DNA of 64,000 nt from Eleusine coracana subsp. coracana (taxonomy: Eukaryota; Streptophyta; Magnoliopsida; Poales; Poaceae). Position 1 is the stretch's first letter; each line of letters starts with the position of its first letter. Where the stretch lies: NCBI GenBank assembly GCA_032690845.1, contig CM064426.1:71536403-71600402 (forward strand), in the 5' to 3' direction. The notes below the pieces were generated by a model. It saw only the letters and a program-made list of their open reading frames with translations, was not told the DNA's origin and ran no database searches. A program made the position numbers and the translations under genes. Shown piece by piece: positions 11,936-21,177 of this stretch.

Positions 11936-12687
11936 ATACTATCACCAAGAGAGATTAAGGGTGGTTCATGGTTGAGGTTTTCCAATATGTCGTTAAGACC
12001 CGTGCCAATGACGGAGAAGATAACACTTGAGGGCGAGTGATGTCTGAGGTGCGACAAGGTCCGCCGGAGCTGGGGACAAAGAGGGGGGACAATTTGTGCG
12101 CGCCTTATAAAGGTTATATTCACGTATTATGACAAGTGTCACTTATTTACTTTTTTGATTTGTCGTATTCTAACTTTTATCTTACGCGCATGGCAATTTC
12201 TATTTTCCTTTTTTAACAACTAGTTCACGCCCCTTCTCGTCGGTTTCAACATCGGTCTCACTTCTTCCTATTTTTAGGATCTAGAGCAGAAAAGAAATCT
12301 AGAATAATAATGAACCACATGAAAAATATTATAAAAAAATCAATCAAAACATGTTCAAATACTTAATATATGTGGAAAGTAAAAAAAAACAGAGCGGAAA
12401 ATAAACCAAAACAATTTACTTAAATAAGCCATTTAAAGATTCAGTACACAAAAATATTAAAATAACAAACCCAAACTTCATGAAAATAAGTGGAAGGCAA
12501 ATGACAAAAATACGTGCAAGTTCGTGGGAAAAAAAAACAAATCAAAACTATCCGTGTAATACATGATGTAACAAGACAACGATACGACACATATATACAT
12601 GATGTAATACTTCTTTCTCTAAACGTGTTGAGTGGACTGAAGAGATTTTCTCTTGTATAGGGTGAAGATGACTGGATCCTTGACAAC

Positions 12688-12922
12688 TATTCCCTCCGGG
12701 TTTTAATTGTTGACGTAGATGATTTTTTAACTATATTTGACTATTTATTTTATTTAAAATATTTATTTAATTATATAAAATTATATGTTAGGTTTCAACT
12801 TTCTTTAGAGATAAAATAAATTATAACAAAATATCTAATAAATATTTAAAATTTTTAAATAAAATGAATGGTCAAACATAACTAAATTAACTATGTCAAC
12901 AATTTAATCCGAAGGAAATAGT
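12688..12922. mobile_element. Stowaway-like MITE
   Basis: About 235 bases of AT-rich sequence start with TATTCCCTCCGGG and end with CCGAAGGAAATA, imperfect inverted ends of the common grass Stowaway (Tc1/mariner) type, with TA at both edges. The inner arms (TTGTTGACGTAGAT and ACTATGTCAACAATT) also pair. There is no coding capacity. Confidence 0.7.
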
Positions 12923-13344
12923 AGACATTATGAACTTAGAAGAAAGAATCCATGGACGAAACGCTAGGCATGACATGACTGTTGCCGTACAACACGATGA
13001 TACTTGGTGCAGAGGTCTCTGAATTCCGCACTTGGGTCGCGAGCCGAGCAAAGCAGCCCAAAGGTTCGTCACAGCATTCATTCGGCCTTTACCACTACTA
13101 GGCTACAAGCCTACAACAGCTTACAGCCCAGCCCAGACGTGTAATCGAGCCCACGCACGCACGGGCGAGTCGCATCTCGCATGCACAACATATTCTGAGT
13201 GTGGGGAACACGTTCGTTCACTCGCCCCATAGATGATAGATCGATCTTCTCTCTCAAAAAAAAAAAAAAAATGATAGATCGATCGTTCTCGAGAGAGCTG
13301 CGACGTTGTTAGGGCTGTTGCTTGCACCTACCAGTGCGTCCCCA

Positions 13345-14366
13345 ATGAAGCGGCAGCGCACGACCAGCAGCAAGACGGAAGAAGAGGCGGCGGGCGCGCC
13401 AGCCACGAGCGTCAACGACGACCTGCTCCGCCTGATCCTCCTCCGCCTGGACTCTCCGATCTGGCTCATCCGCGCGGCGTCGGCGTGCAAGCGGTGGGGC
13501 CGCGCCGTCGCCGGAGACGACGGCGGCGCCTCCTTCCTCCGCCTCGCGCGGTCGCTCCACCCGCCCGCCGTTGTCGGCCGCTACCACTCCCGCTGGGTCC
13601 CGTCCCCGATCGTGTTCGTCCCGTCGTCGTCTTGGCCGGCGGCGGCGCATGAGGAGGGCGGCTTCTCCCTCGACTTCCTCCCAGCAGGAGCAAAAGCAGA
13701 CTACTTGTCCAAGTTGGACGTCGCGGACTGCCACGGTGGCCTGGTCCTCCTCCTCGACCGCAACAAAAGCAGTGGTGGGCCCTTCCTCCTCCCGGGTCTC
13801 GTCGTCTGCGACCCGTTCACTCGCCGGCACACAACTATCCGTCCACCACCAGTACCGGAAGAAGATGAGCGGACCAGGCACGCCTCCTCCTTGGCATATG
13901 CGGTTCTCTGCTCCACGGAGAAGACGGTGACATCTCCATATCCAACTTCAGGGTGCTGTATCAGTTCTACGACGACGGTCCACCTCACCACCTGGGCTGC
14001 GTGACCTCCGCCGCAGATAGCGACGACGGGGACTGGCGCTTCCTGCCCCGCCCAGTGGAAGACGTCCATGGCAACCGCTGGGGCGACCTCGCCGGCCGCG
14101 TCGACGGGTCTCTCTACATCGGGTTGGTGGACCGCAAGATGCTAGTCCTCCAAGACGACAACGCCAGGCTGCTGGAGTTCTCCGTGGTCGACTTGCCCAC
14201 CCGCGTGGAGAAAAATTCAGAGTACCAGTGTACCACGAGGCTACCTCGAGCTTCAGGGCTTCCTCCGTCGACGTGGTGACAATGAAGGTGACGCGGGTGC
14301 CCGAACTGCCCTACCGTCACACCGACACGACTTTCACGTGCACACTGCCTAAGCTAGGTCAAAATT
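13345..14366 (+). pseudogene. F-box gene A, broken by frameshifts and an internal deletion
   Basis: From ATG 13345 the frame encodes an N-terminal F-box (DDLLRLILLRLDSPIWLI) and the CKRW, FLRLARSLHPPAVVGRY and DCHGGLVLL blocks shared with the intact neighbour at 15672. Near 13905-13915 the frame shifts; the family motif GEDGDISISNF continues in another frame, then AGRVDGSLYIGLVD. A second shift lies near 14215. After that about 90 residues seen in the neighbour are missing, and only the last strand (SVDVVTMKVTRVPEL to TCTLP) remains, ending near 14366. F-box proteins are substrate receptors of SCF ubiquitin ligases that bind SKP1. A diverged copy of the neighbour's 3' flank (16866-17010) is found at 15074-15215, showing both arose by tandem duplication. 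Confidence 0.85.
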
Positions 14367-14794
14367 AAATTAAATGGATGAGTGGGAATAACCTATCGGC
14401 GTCGGTTTTTTTTTTCTCCCTCTATATATGTTTCGGGTATTATATTCTTTTTTGAACCAATGCATGCGTTGAGCACAAAATTTGTCTTACTCTCAGTAGT
14501 GTTAGATAATACTATCGCTGCAAATTTTGAAATTTTGCTTTTGTTCCAAACGAGTTGCATCAACATTCCGTGTCGTTCTTCAAGCTAACTGGTGACTCCC
14601 ACCTCGCTTGCGGCAGTAACTCATCCTCTGTGACATCCATGCCTGGGTCAGAACGAACAGAGTGTTTTTTTTTAGCATAACTGTTGGCAGTTGTTTTGCC
14701 TTTTCATTCATTGCAGTAAGAGTTTGAAGAGGTTTTATTTACAAAGTTCCTACTAATAAGATTGTTGTTTAGGCTATTCCTCATTAATGTCTTC

Positions 14795-15075
14795 AACCAT
14801 TGCTTGACGATGCATTTCAATATCATGAAGGATTAAGGCCACACGACCTCTGGTGGCGAAATTGCTTGCTTCTGGAAGCGCCTTCTATTTCTCTCTTTCC
14901 ATATATTCCAACATGTATAGATGATCAGTCTGAGTTGTTTATCACCGAGATTCCCATGGCTTGTTCTACTTACGCGCTCCCACCATTTCTCCATTGACAT
15001 CAAGGTTTCCTGAGTCGAGTATGCAGTCCTCCATACCTCCTTGGCGAAGGGGCAGAGAACGAACGAGTGTCACCA
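14795..15075 (-). mobile_element. LINE fragment (zinc-binding region after reverse transcriptase)
   Basis: On the minus strand broken frames give CPFAKEVW-like, WWERV-like and LIIYTCWNIWKERNRRRF segments, the well-known tail of plant LINE polyproteins (zf-RVT region). No other LINE part is seen. It separates F-box gene A from its own 3' flank, so it inserted into or next to that gene's 3' UTR. Confidence 0.7.
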
Positions 15076-15244
15076 GGTTAAATCATTTATTAGCCGGTAT
15101 CTATGTATCTTTCTATGTTTCAGATGTTTTCTAGAATGTAGGATCAGTACCAAAATTCTGTGACAATCTAGTGTACGTGTGTGTTCTATAATATTGTTCA
15201 TGAGTACGTAACATGTTCTATAATATTTTCATGAGAGTACCTCC

Positions 15245-15343
15245 ATGGCACCAACGAAGCAAGGGCGGCGGCGGAAGAGCAGCAAGGAGGAAGTGGCCCC
15301 GTGGAATGAAGATATTTTGTCACGTATAGGGGAAGATGATTAG
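15245..15343 (+). pseudogene. Short ORF resembling an F-box N-terminus
   Basis: A 32-codon frame starts at ATG 15245 with a basic head (KQGRRRKSSKEE) and then PWNEDILSRIG, which resembles the start of an F-box. It stops at once. It could be a remnant of another cluster member; too short to be sure. Confidence 0.3.
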
Positions 15344-15671
15344 AACTTCTGAAACGTTGACATTATGAGTTTCTTTTAGATTAGCGCTAAGGAAGTAAGG
15401 ATCACGTTAACATGTGATATATACATAATGAAGGCAGAATGAGGCCTTCACCAGCACTGTGGGCCTTTGCCCACAAACCAGCCCAGATTTGTAATCGAGC
15501 CCAAGTGGCATGCAGATGCAGAACGTGTTAGACGCGGTCGCACGAGAAAACGAGCATACTGTTCAGGCGTTCTCACCTCCCGACTCCCGTATCACGAGAA
15601 AACGCGGATCGGATCAGCCTCACCCACGACTTCCGTGCAGCGGCGGCGGCGGCTGCGCACACGGGAACAAG

Positions 15672-16838
15672 ATGGCAAACGACGTCCTTCCCGACGACGT
15701 GCTCCACCTGATCCTGCTCCGCCTGGACTCTCCGCTGTGGCTCATCCGCGCAGCGTCCGCCTGCAAGCGGTGGCGCCGCGCCGTCGCCGGAGACGACGGC
15801 GGCGCCTCCTTCCTCCGCCTTGCCCGGTCGCTCCACCCGCCCGCCATCGCCGGCCGCTACCACAAGATATTCGGTCCGAGCCCGATCGATTTCGTCCCAT
15901 CATCGCCGCCGCCTCACGCCAAGCCCAGCCGTTTCTCCTCCCTCGGCTTCCTCGCGGTAGCAGACATGTCGGAGTTGACCGTCGTTGACTGCAACGGCGG
16001 CCTGGTCCTCCTCGTCGATTACAACCCCCACGCACCTGGCTTCGTGGTCTGCGACCCGCTCACTCGTCGGCACCGGGTGATTGGTGTTCCCCCGAAAGAG
16101 CGGGGCGCCGACTATTTCCTTTCCTACTTGTTTCTTCTCCACGGGGAAGACGGAGACATCTCTATATCCAATTTCAGGGTGTTCTACCGGTTCACCAGAC
16201 ATTCCTTTCGACGGGCCTGCGTCTACGTCTCCACAGCTGATGATGGGGGCGGTGAGTGGCGCTCCTTGTGGCGGCGTCCTGGCGACCTTAACAAGGACTA
16301 CTCCAGAGGACAACACCTCGCCGGCCGCGTCGACGGGTCTCTCTACATCGGTTTGGTAAATTGCAGCATTCTGGTTCTCGACAACGCCAGCCTCGAGTTT
16401 TCCGAGGTTGATCTGCCCACCCGTATCAGCGTGGAGAAAAGTTTTGATATCATTGCCTCCTCGAGCTTCAGAGTTGTCCATGGAGTCGGGGACCATCCCG
16501 GCTTGCCGCCGATGTCACGGATCGTTCATGTCCGCAATAGGGAGCTCGAGGTGTTTCGCCGGGAACATGACGGCAGCGGCAAGTGGGTTCTGGAGCACAG
16601 TAGCGTCATCCCACTCTCAACCTACGTGGATACGCCCTTACAATTCGAAATAGTGGATGTTATCGCCGACGGCACAGGGTACTTCATCTTGGCGACCAGA
16701 GTCAGAAGGTTGTGCTTCTCTGTCGATCTAAAGACGATGAAGTTGACTGCGGTGCCAAGACTGACCTACTGTGAGACTGAGACGTTGGAGGAGACTTTCA
16801 CCGTCACATTGCCGTGGCCTATGTTCATGCGGGCCTGA
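15672..16838 (+). CDS. F-box protein (gene B), the only intact copy of the cluster
   Basis: A single exon encodes 388 residues from ATG 15672. The frame is open further up to 15510, but homology to the other copies begins at this Met. Residues about 4-45 are the F-box (LPDDVLHLILLRLDSP, then LIRAASACKRW). The rest is the C-terminal region of a grass F-box family, probably a beta-propeller-like substrate-binding fold: DCNGGLVLLVD, VCDPLTRRHRVI, GEDGDISISNF, AGRVDGSLYIGLV, IVHVRNRELEVF, WVLEHSS and a closing TLPWPMFMRA. By family knowledge it would join SKP1 and cullin 1 in an SCF E3 ligase; the target is unknown. Its promoter-proximal sequence (CAGCCCAGA, GTAATCGAGCCCA) is shared with gene A, so the duplication included upstream DNA. 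Confidence 0.88.
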   Translation: MANDVLPDDVLHLILLRLDSPLWLIRAASACKRWRRAVAGDDGGASFLRLARSLHPPAIAGRYHKIFGPSPIDFVPSSPPPHAKPSRFSSLGFLAVADMSELTVVDCNGGLVLLVDYNPHAPGFVVCDPLTRRHRVIGVPPKERGADYFLSYLFLLHGEDGDISISNFRVFYRFTRHSFRRACVYVSTADDGGGEWRSLWRRPGDLNKDYSRGQHLAGRVDGSLYIGLVNCSILVLDNASLEFSEVDLPTRISVEKSFDIIASSSFRVVHGVGDHPGLPPMSRIVHVRNRELEVFRREHDGSGKWVLEHSSVIPLSTYVDTPLQFEIVDVIADGTGYFILATRVRRLCFSVDLKTMKLTAVPRLTYCETETLEETFTVTLPWPMFMRA

Positions 16839-16865
16839 TGACAGGGTCAAAAGGAACCAGTGTTG

Positions 16866-17010
16866 TAGGGTTAAATCATTTATTATCCGGTATCCAAATA
16901 TCTATCCATGTTTTAGATGTTTTGTAGAAAGCAGGATGAGTACCAAATTTCTGTCACAATCTACTGGATGTGTCATGAGTACCTGAACATGTTTTATTTA
17001 GATATTATTG
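16866..17010 (+). repeat. 3' flank of gene B, duplicated downstream of gene A
   Basis: The segment from TTAAATCATTTATTA to ATGAGTACCTGAACATG also occurs, diverged, at 15074-15215. It marks the 3' end of the tandem duplication unit of the two plus-strand F-box genes. Confidence 0.7.
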
Positions 17011-17152
17011 CAAAGTTCAGTTCTACTAGGACGAGTTGTTGTATCGAGAGGACTGTTGTGTCCATCTTTCTTCATGATGACCGCCCTGCGTATAACTTTT
17101 TTGGTTAACTTTGCTTGAAATATGCATCGGCTATCCATCTATCTATCTATAT

Positions 17153-17413
17153 GCTCCCTCCGTTCTACAATATATATAGCTAGTTCTGAGTTTGTTCTAA
17201 ATCAAACTTTTATTTTAACTTTGATCACATAACTAAAAGTTTATAATGATTTTTTGTCACAATGATAGTACTATTAGATTGATCATTAATAAAACTATCA
17301 TAATATATAACGCTTACATTGTCGACATTTATAAATCTTTTGCTATGAATGATCAAATTTATAAAAGTTTGACTTAGAACAAACCCACAACTAACTATAT
17401 TCTAGGACGGAGG

Positions 17414-17416
<3 letters not shown>
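17153..17416. mobile_element. Stowaway-like MITE
   Basis: The left end is CTCCCTCCGTTCTACAATAT and the right end ATATTCTAGGACGGAGGTA, near-perfect inverted repeats of the Stowaway consensus. The inner parts pair as a long hairpin (GTTCTAAATCAAACTTTTA with AAAAGTTTGACTTAGAAC). It is about 264 bases, flanked by TA. Confidence 0.85.

Positions 17417-17466
<50 letters not shown>
17414..17466. repeat. (TA)n microsatellite
   Basis: More than 25 TA units directly follow the MITE end; the TA target duplication may have seeded the run. Confidence 0.9.
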
Positions 17467-17471
<5 letters not shown>

Positions 17472-17905
17472 AAATGTTATTGACAAGGTGTATGAGAGAA
17501 ATATTTAAGGCACATGCTTGAATATTGAACAATAATAGTTCTAGTCTCATCTACAGTTGTCTTTTTTTTGTTGTTGTGTGAACGAACTAACTTGCTTGGA
17601 TGGCCTCATACATACAGTCATGCATGTGAATGAAAGTGGTTAGGGTACCGAATCATAAGGAGTATGTTAGTTCAGAGAAACGAAAATGATAGAAGCTCAG
17701 CCAAAATCACGAGTACTGAACTTCAATGAAATATTTAAAAGATATTGGCTCATCCAAACATAGATATATATAGTTAATGAAATAATTTTGTTTGTTAGCA
17801 ATAAAAATGCAATCCCCAGAAGAGTCAGCCGGTCAGGAGGGGTCACCTGAGTCACATGCAGAATGTACGCTTTTGAGGGGGGTCGTAGGTGGCACAAGAA
17901 AATGA
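17467..17905. other. Intergenic, no feature seen
   Basis: AT-rich spacer between the microsatellite and the CACTA-like element. No domain-bearing frame on either strand. Confidence 0.4.
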
Positions 17906-18970
17906 TCCTACCACAACTACAAAACTGATCATCAGCAATGGATAACTAATAATCATTAGTGGCAGACACATTGAAGCCCGCCACTAAACTGACCCGAGGT
18001 TTGGTGCCGGTCACTAATAAGCAACATTTAGCAGCGGGCGCCTTAATGCCCGCCACTAAATGGCTATGTCCGATTTAGTGACAGACTAAGAATATGTTTC
18101 ACTACTATTTAGTGTCATGCCTTATAAAAGGAGGGGCGCGTGGGGTGCCACAAACTCTATCCACCATTGTCGCACGCCTCCTCCCCTCCGCCACCCCACC
18201 GCCGCCACTTAGCCTCCACCTCCACCTTCAACATCCTCGCTGCAGCATCCACCACTCCGCCACCACGCATGGCCCACCCGCGCTACAAGAAGGCCGGATC
18301 CATGGGGGTTGTCAGCTGGCTGTGCCACATATGGGTGCAGCGCCGCCTTGGCCCGGCGCACGCTGTCGACGGCAGCATCTCAGGCCAAGAAGCACAAGAT
18401 CGGACCTCCCCCCTCCCCCCCCCCCCCAGCCGGGTGCCGGTCCCGAAGCATCGCAACAGCGGCCACGACGACGAAGGTCGTGGAGGCAGCGGCCTTCCCA
18501 TGGTGGTAGCCTCCTCGGTGGCACCTCCCTCTACGACGGATATGAGGGAGGGGGTCACCAGCACGGTGGCCGCGATCGCTAGGGCTACCGCCAACGTCAT
18601 AGGTAAGGTGGCCCTCAAAGGCGACAACAACCCTCGACGGCGTACGCATCGCCCATGAGGTCGTGGGCGACCTCCCGGAGGGCTCTCCGTAGGTAGCGGC
18701 TGCCCGCCTCCTCAACCGCATACGCCGTCTTGCCTAGGGTTAGGGTTTAGAGTGGGGCCTAGCACTATTAGGGTTTAGACGCGAGGCCTAGCACCATTAG
18801 GTGTGGGCCCTACTTTTTTTATGTTGCTAAAATTATAATTAGTGGCAGGTATGTAGCCTATCACAATAATGCCCAACACATCAGTAACATTTTTTTTTGT
18901 GGCAGACGCCTTGTCCGCCACAAAAGCCATCGGCCCGTTGCTGATGATGCATATTGTTGTTATAGTAGTG
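17906..18970. mobile_element. Non-autonomous CACTA-like element with a GC-rich, gene-like core
   Basis: The right end read inward is CACTACTATAACAACAAT followed by CATCATCAGCAACGG; the left end matches it imperfectly (CCTACCACAACTAC, then CATCAGCAATGG). Both subterminal regions repeat GCCCGCCACTA or GTGGCAG-type units, typical of CACTA elements. No transposase is present. The core (18120-18730) starts with TTATAAAAGGAGG and a C-rich leader like a plant promoter and 5' UTR. A 3 bp target duplication is not clear, and the left terminus has drifted. Confidence 0.5.
18269..18658 (+). CDS. Hypothetical ORF inside the CACTA-like element
   Basis: From ATG 18269 about 129 residues follow: a basic head (MAHPRYKKAG), a proline and arginine-rich middle and an Ala/Thr-rich tail (VAAIARATANVIGKVALK). 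I recognise no domain. The TATAAAA at 18123-18129 is about 140 bases upstream. It may be a captured host-gene fragment or a chance frame in GC-rich DNA. Confidence 0.25.
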   Translation: MAHPRYKKAGSMGVVSWLCHIWVQRRLGPAHAVDGSISGQEAQDRTSPLPPPPSRVPVPKHRNSGHDDEGRGGSGLPMVVASSVAPPSTTDMREGVTSTVAAIARATANVIGKVALKGDNNPRRRTHRP

Positions 18971-19231
18971 TATGCTTCCACATCTTTTTCCTGCCCGTAC
19001 ATGGATCATTGCAGGTCATTTTTCTCCCTATTTTATCAGGAGGGCAGGCAGCGGCGGGCTTGCATCGAGGAAATGGCGTGTTTACAATGATGTTGGAGAT
19101 TGCACCCTTTATTAGTGATATCCTGGCAATTCTCCCTCCTCCCTGGCACTACAGGAGAGGTGACTATGGGTAGCGCACAACCCACAGGAGCACATGGGTT
19201 CCACTTTTATCCCCATCTTCCCCATCACTAA

Positions 19232-19847
19232 GGGCATATTTGGTAGGGCTCTAGCTGTGCTGGCTTCGGTTGTGGCTGTGAGTGTGGTTTCTCTAAAAAT
19301 CCAGCTGTGCTGGTTGTAGTTGTGCCTGAAATCGTTTGACAAACAACTTCTTCTGTAGCTTCTCTTACTTTGTATAAGTGAATGAAAAAGGTAATTGTCC
19401 ATAGTATCCCTGTATATAATGCTTCATTTTACACGTGTTCATGTTTTATCTTTTTAATTTTATAATAAAATAATAAATAGATATATCATAAATTAACTAA
19501 TAATTGATATTATAATTCTAAAATAATACGTATGGATATTTTTAGATGATGCTGACATAGGGATAAAAAATAATAATTAGTATCATGTCCTTTGATCCTC
19601 TTAAAAAGTAATTTTTAATCTGCTCTTTATTGGTTGATAGCATGCACGCGTAGGGTATTTTTGGATGACGCTGACGTGGATGAGAATGAAGCCGGAGAAG
19701 CTACCCTTTTGCTGCTCTTGGTTTGCATGGATTTAGGGCACGAACTCCTGTATTTTCCGGAGAAGCCGATGAAGAAGCACTGCGTTTGGCATAAACTTTA
19801 AAGAAGCAGCATGTGGAGCCGGAGCAGAAGCTTGGACAAACAGCCCC
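19232..19847. mobile_element. Tourist/Harbinger-like non-autonomous element
   Basis: The ends are GGGCATATTTGGTAGGGCTC on the left and GCTTGGACAAACAGCCCC on the right, inverted repeats of the GGGC-TGTTTGG kind. TAA flanks both sides (19229-19231 and 19848-19850), the 3 bp duplication expected of PIF/Harbinger. No transposase frame is present. Confidence 0.65.
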
Positions 19848-19998
19848 TAAATCAGTCGTAGGTGAAATACGTCCACAGGTACTCATGTGAGCGGTCTAGG
19901 GTGAAGATGCTACCTCGCATCGGAACAACATGTCTACCAATATGACGGGTGCATGTCGCACAACATATGCTGTTGAGAGTATAAAATCCGCTTTCTTA

Positions 19999-20702
19999 GA
20001 GCATCTCCAAGAGAGCTCTATAAATTCTCTCTAAATTAAATTATTAGATTTAGGATGTGTTCGTTTCCACCTATCTGATTTTTAGACCTATCACATCAAA
20101 TATTGTGATATTAATTAGGAGTATTAAATATAGATTACTGACAAAACCCAGTCCATAACCCTCCCTCTGAATGACGAGACAAATCTATTAAAACTAATTA
20201 GGTCATGATTAGATAATATGATGCTACAGTAAATATCTCTTAATGATAATTTAATTAAGCTTAATAAATTTGTCACGCTGATACGCATTCAATTCTGTAA
20301 TTAGTTTTATATTTAATATATATTTAATAATCATATATAGCATTTTAATAATTAATGTGACCTCACTAAAATTTAGACCCAAAGAAACGAACACACCCTT
20401 TATCTTGAAAAACAATCTCCAACTGCTCCTCAAAACAACTCATATATTTATTTTTCCCCTAATTCATTTTATTTGTAGCTAGAAACGCGAGTGGAAAGTT
20501 GAGAGCCCCAATCCTTGTATTTTCAAAAGAATTAATGTTGTTGTGACTTTAGATGTTGATGTGACCCAATCAAAAGCTTTTATGATCTATTTTTAGGAAG
20601 CATAGTTATAGAAGACAAGAAAACTTCTTTTTAATAATTTTTGGTCTCTTACTAAAAATACTTTTTTAGGATCAGTCTTTTGATGAGCTTTTAAAGATGC
20701 TC
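19999..20702. mobile_element. MITE-like element with GAGCATCT ends, itself invaded by a MITE
   Basis: The left end GAGCATCTCCAAGAGAGCTC and the right end AGCTTTTAAAGATGCTC are inverted repeats of a frequent grass MITE type. The interior is interrupted by another MITE (20053-20399). Confidence 0.55.
20053..20399. mobile_element. Nested Tourist-like MITE
   Basis: It starts GGATGTGTTCGTTTCCACC and ends AAGAAACGAACACACCC, inverted repeats, with TTA at both sides (20050-20052 and 20400-20402). The AT-rich interior has no coding capacity. Confidence 0.75.
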
Positions 20703-21177
20703 TCATGCACGCACATCTCTGACTAAATGTGCGGAGTTGAGACATATTTTAAATGCGCGAGTTGATGCAGGATCAGGGTAAAATTAACAACCCCCAGATG
20801 ACAAGTTTCTCCCTGTGCAGCCCCTGAATTGACCACGCCAGGTAACAGGTCATCGTTGCGGGTGTACGGCGAGGGAATGTGAAAAGAGATATATAGGTGC
20901 CTGCGAAGTGTGTCCAATATAGAAGCGATGCATATGCTCATAGTACGTAGATTCCACTTTCGGAAGCGATACAATACTAAGCACTTATTGTTATTACCAC
21001 GTGAAAATGCATTGGCTTCAGCTACAAAGCCAACAAATTAATAAAGCACAGCGAGAGTGGCCTGCGTGACAGCCATTCATGTGAAGTGTCATTGAGGTGG
21101 GGCTGGCACAGCCGAAATCATGAACGGTAGAATGAGACCAAAATTCAATACAAGAGTTTAAAATGCTTGCTACTAGA
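20703..21177. other. 3' flank of F-box gene C, no gene seen
   Basis: Spacer between MITEs and the C-terminal end of the minus-strand F-box gene. The part next to the gene probably holds its 3' UTR and poly-A site. No domain in any frame. Confidence 0.4.

Larger units (their letters stand above)
9755..12687. other. Upstream region of the SET gene; no exon recognised
   Basis: The missing 5' exons of the SET gene should lie here or be lost. No frame shows a domain. A poly-A run sits near 10288. GC-rich sequence at 11160-11940 looks like a CpG-rich promoter, and part of it is a second copy of 10500-10910 (separate entry). 12130-12687 is AT-rich and featureless. Confidence 0.4.

Noticed and set aside
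15510..15671. Upstream extension of F-box gene B
   Set aside because: The frame is open, but similarity to genes A, C and E starts only near the Met at 15672, and the extra residues are low-complexity.
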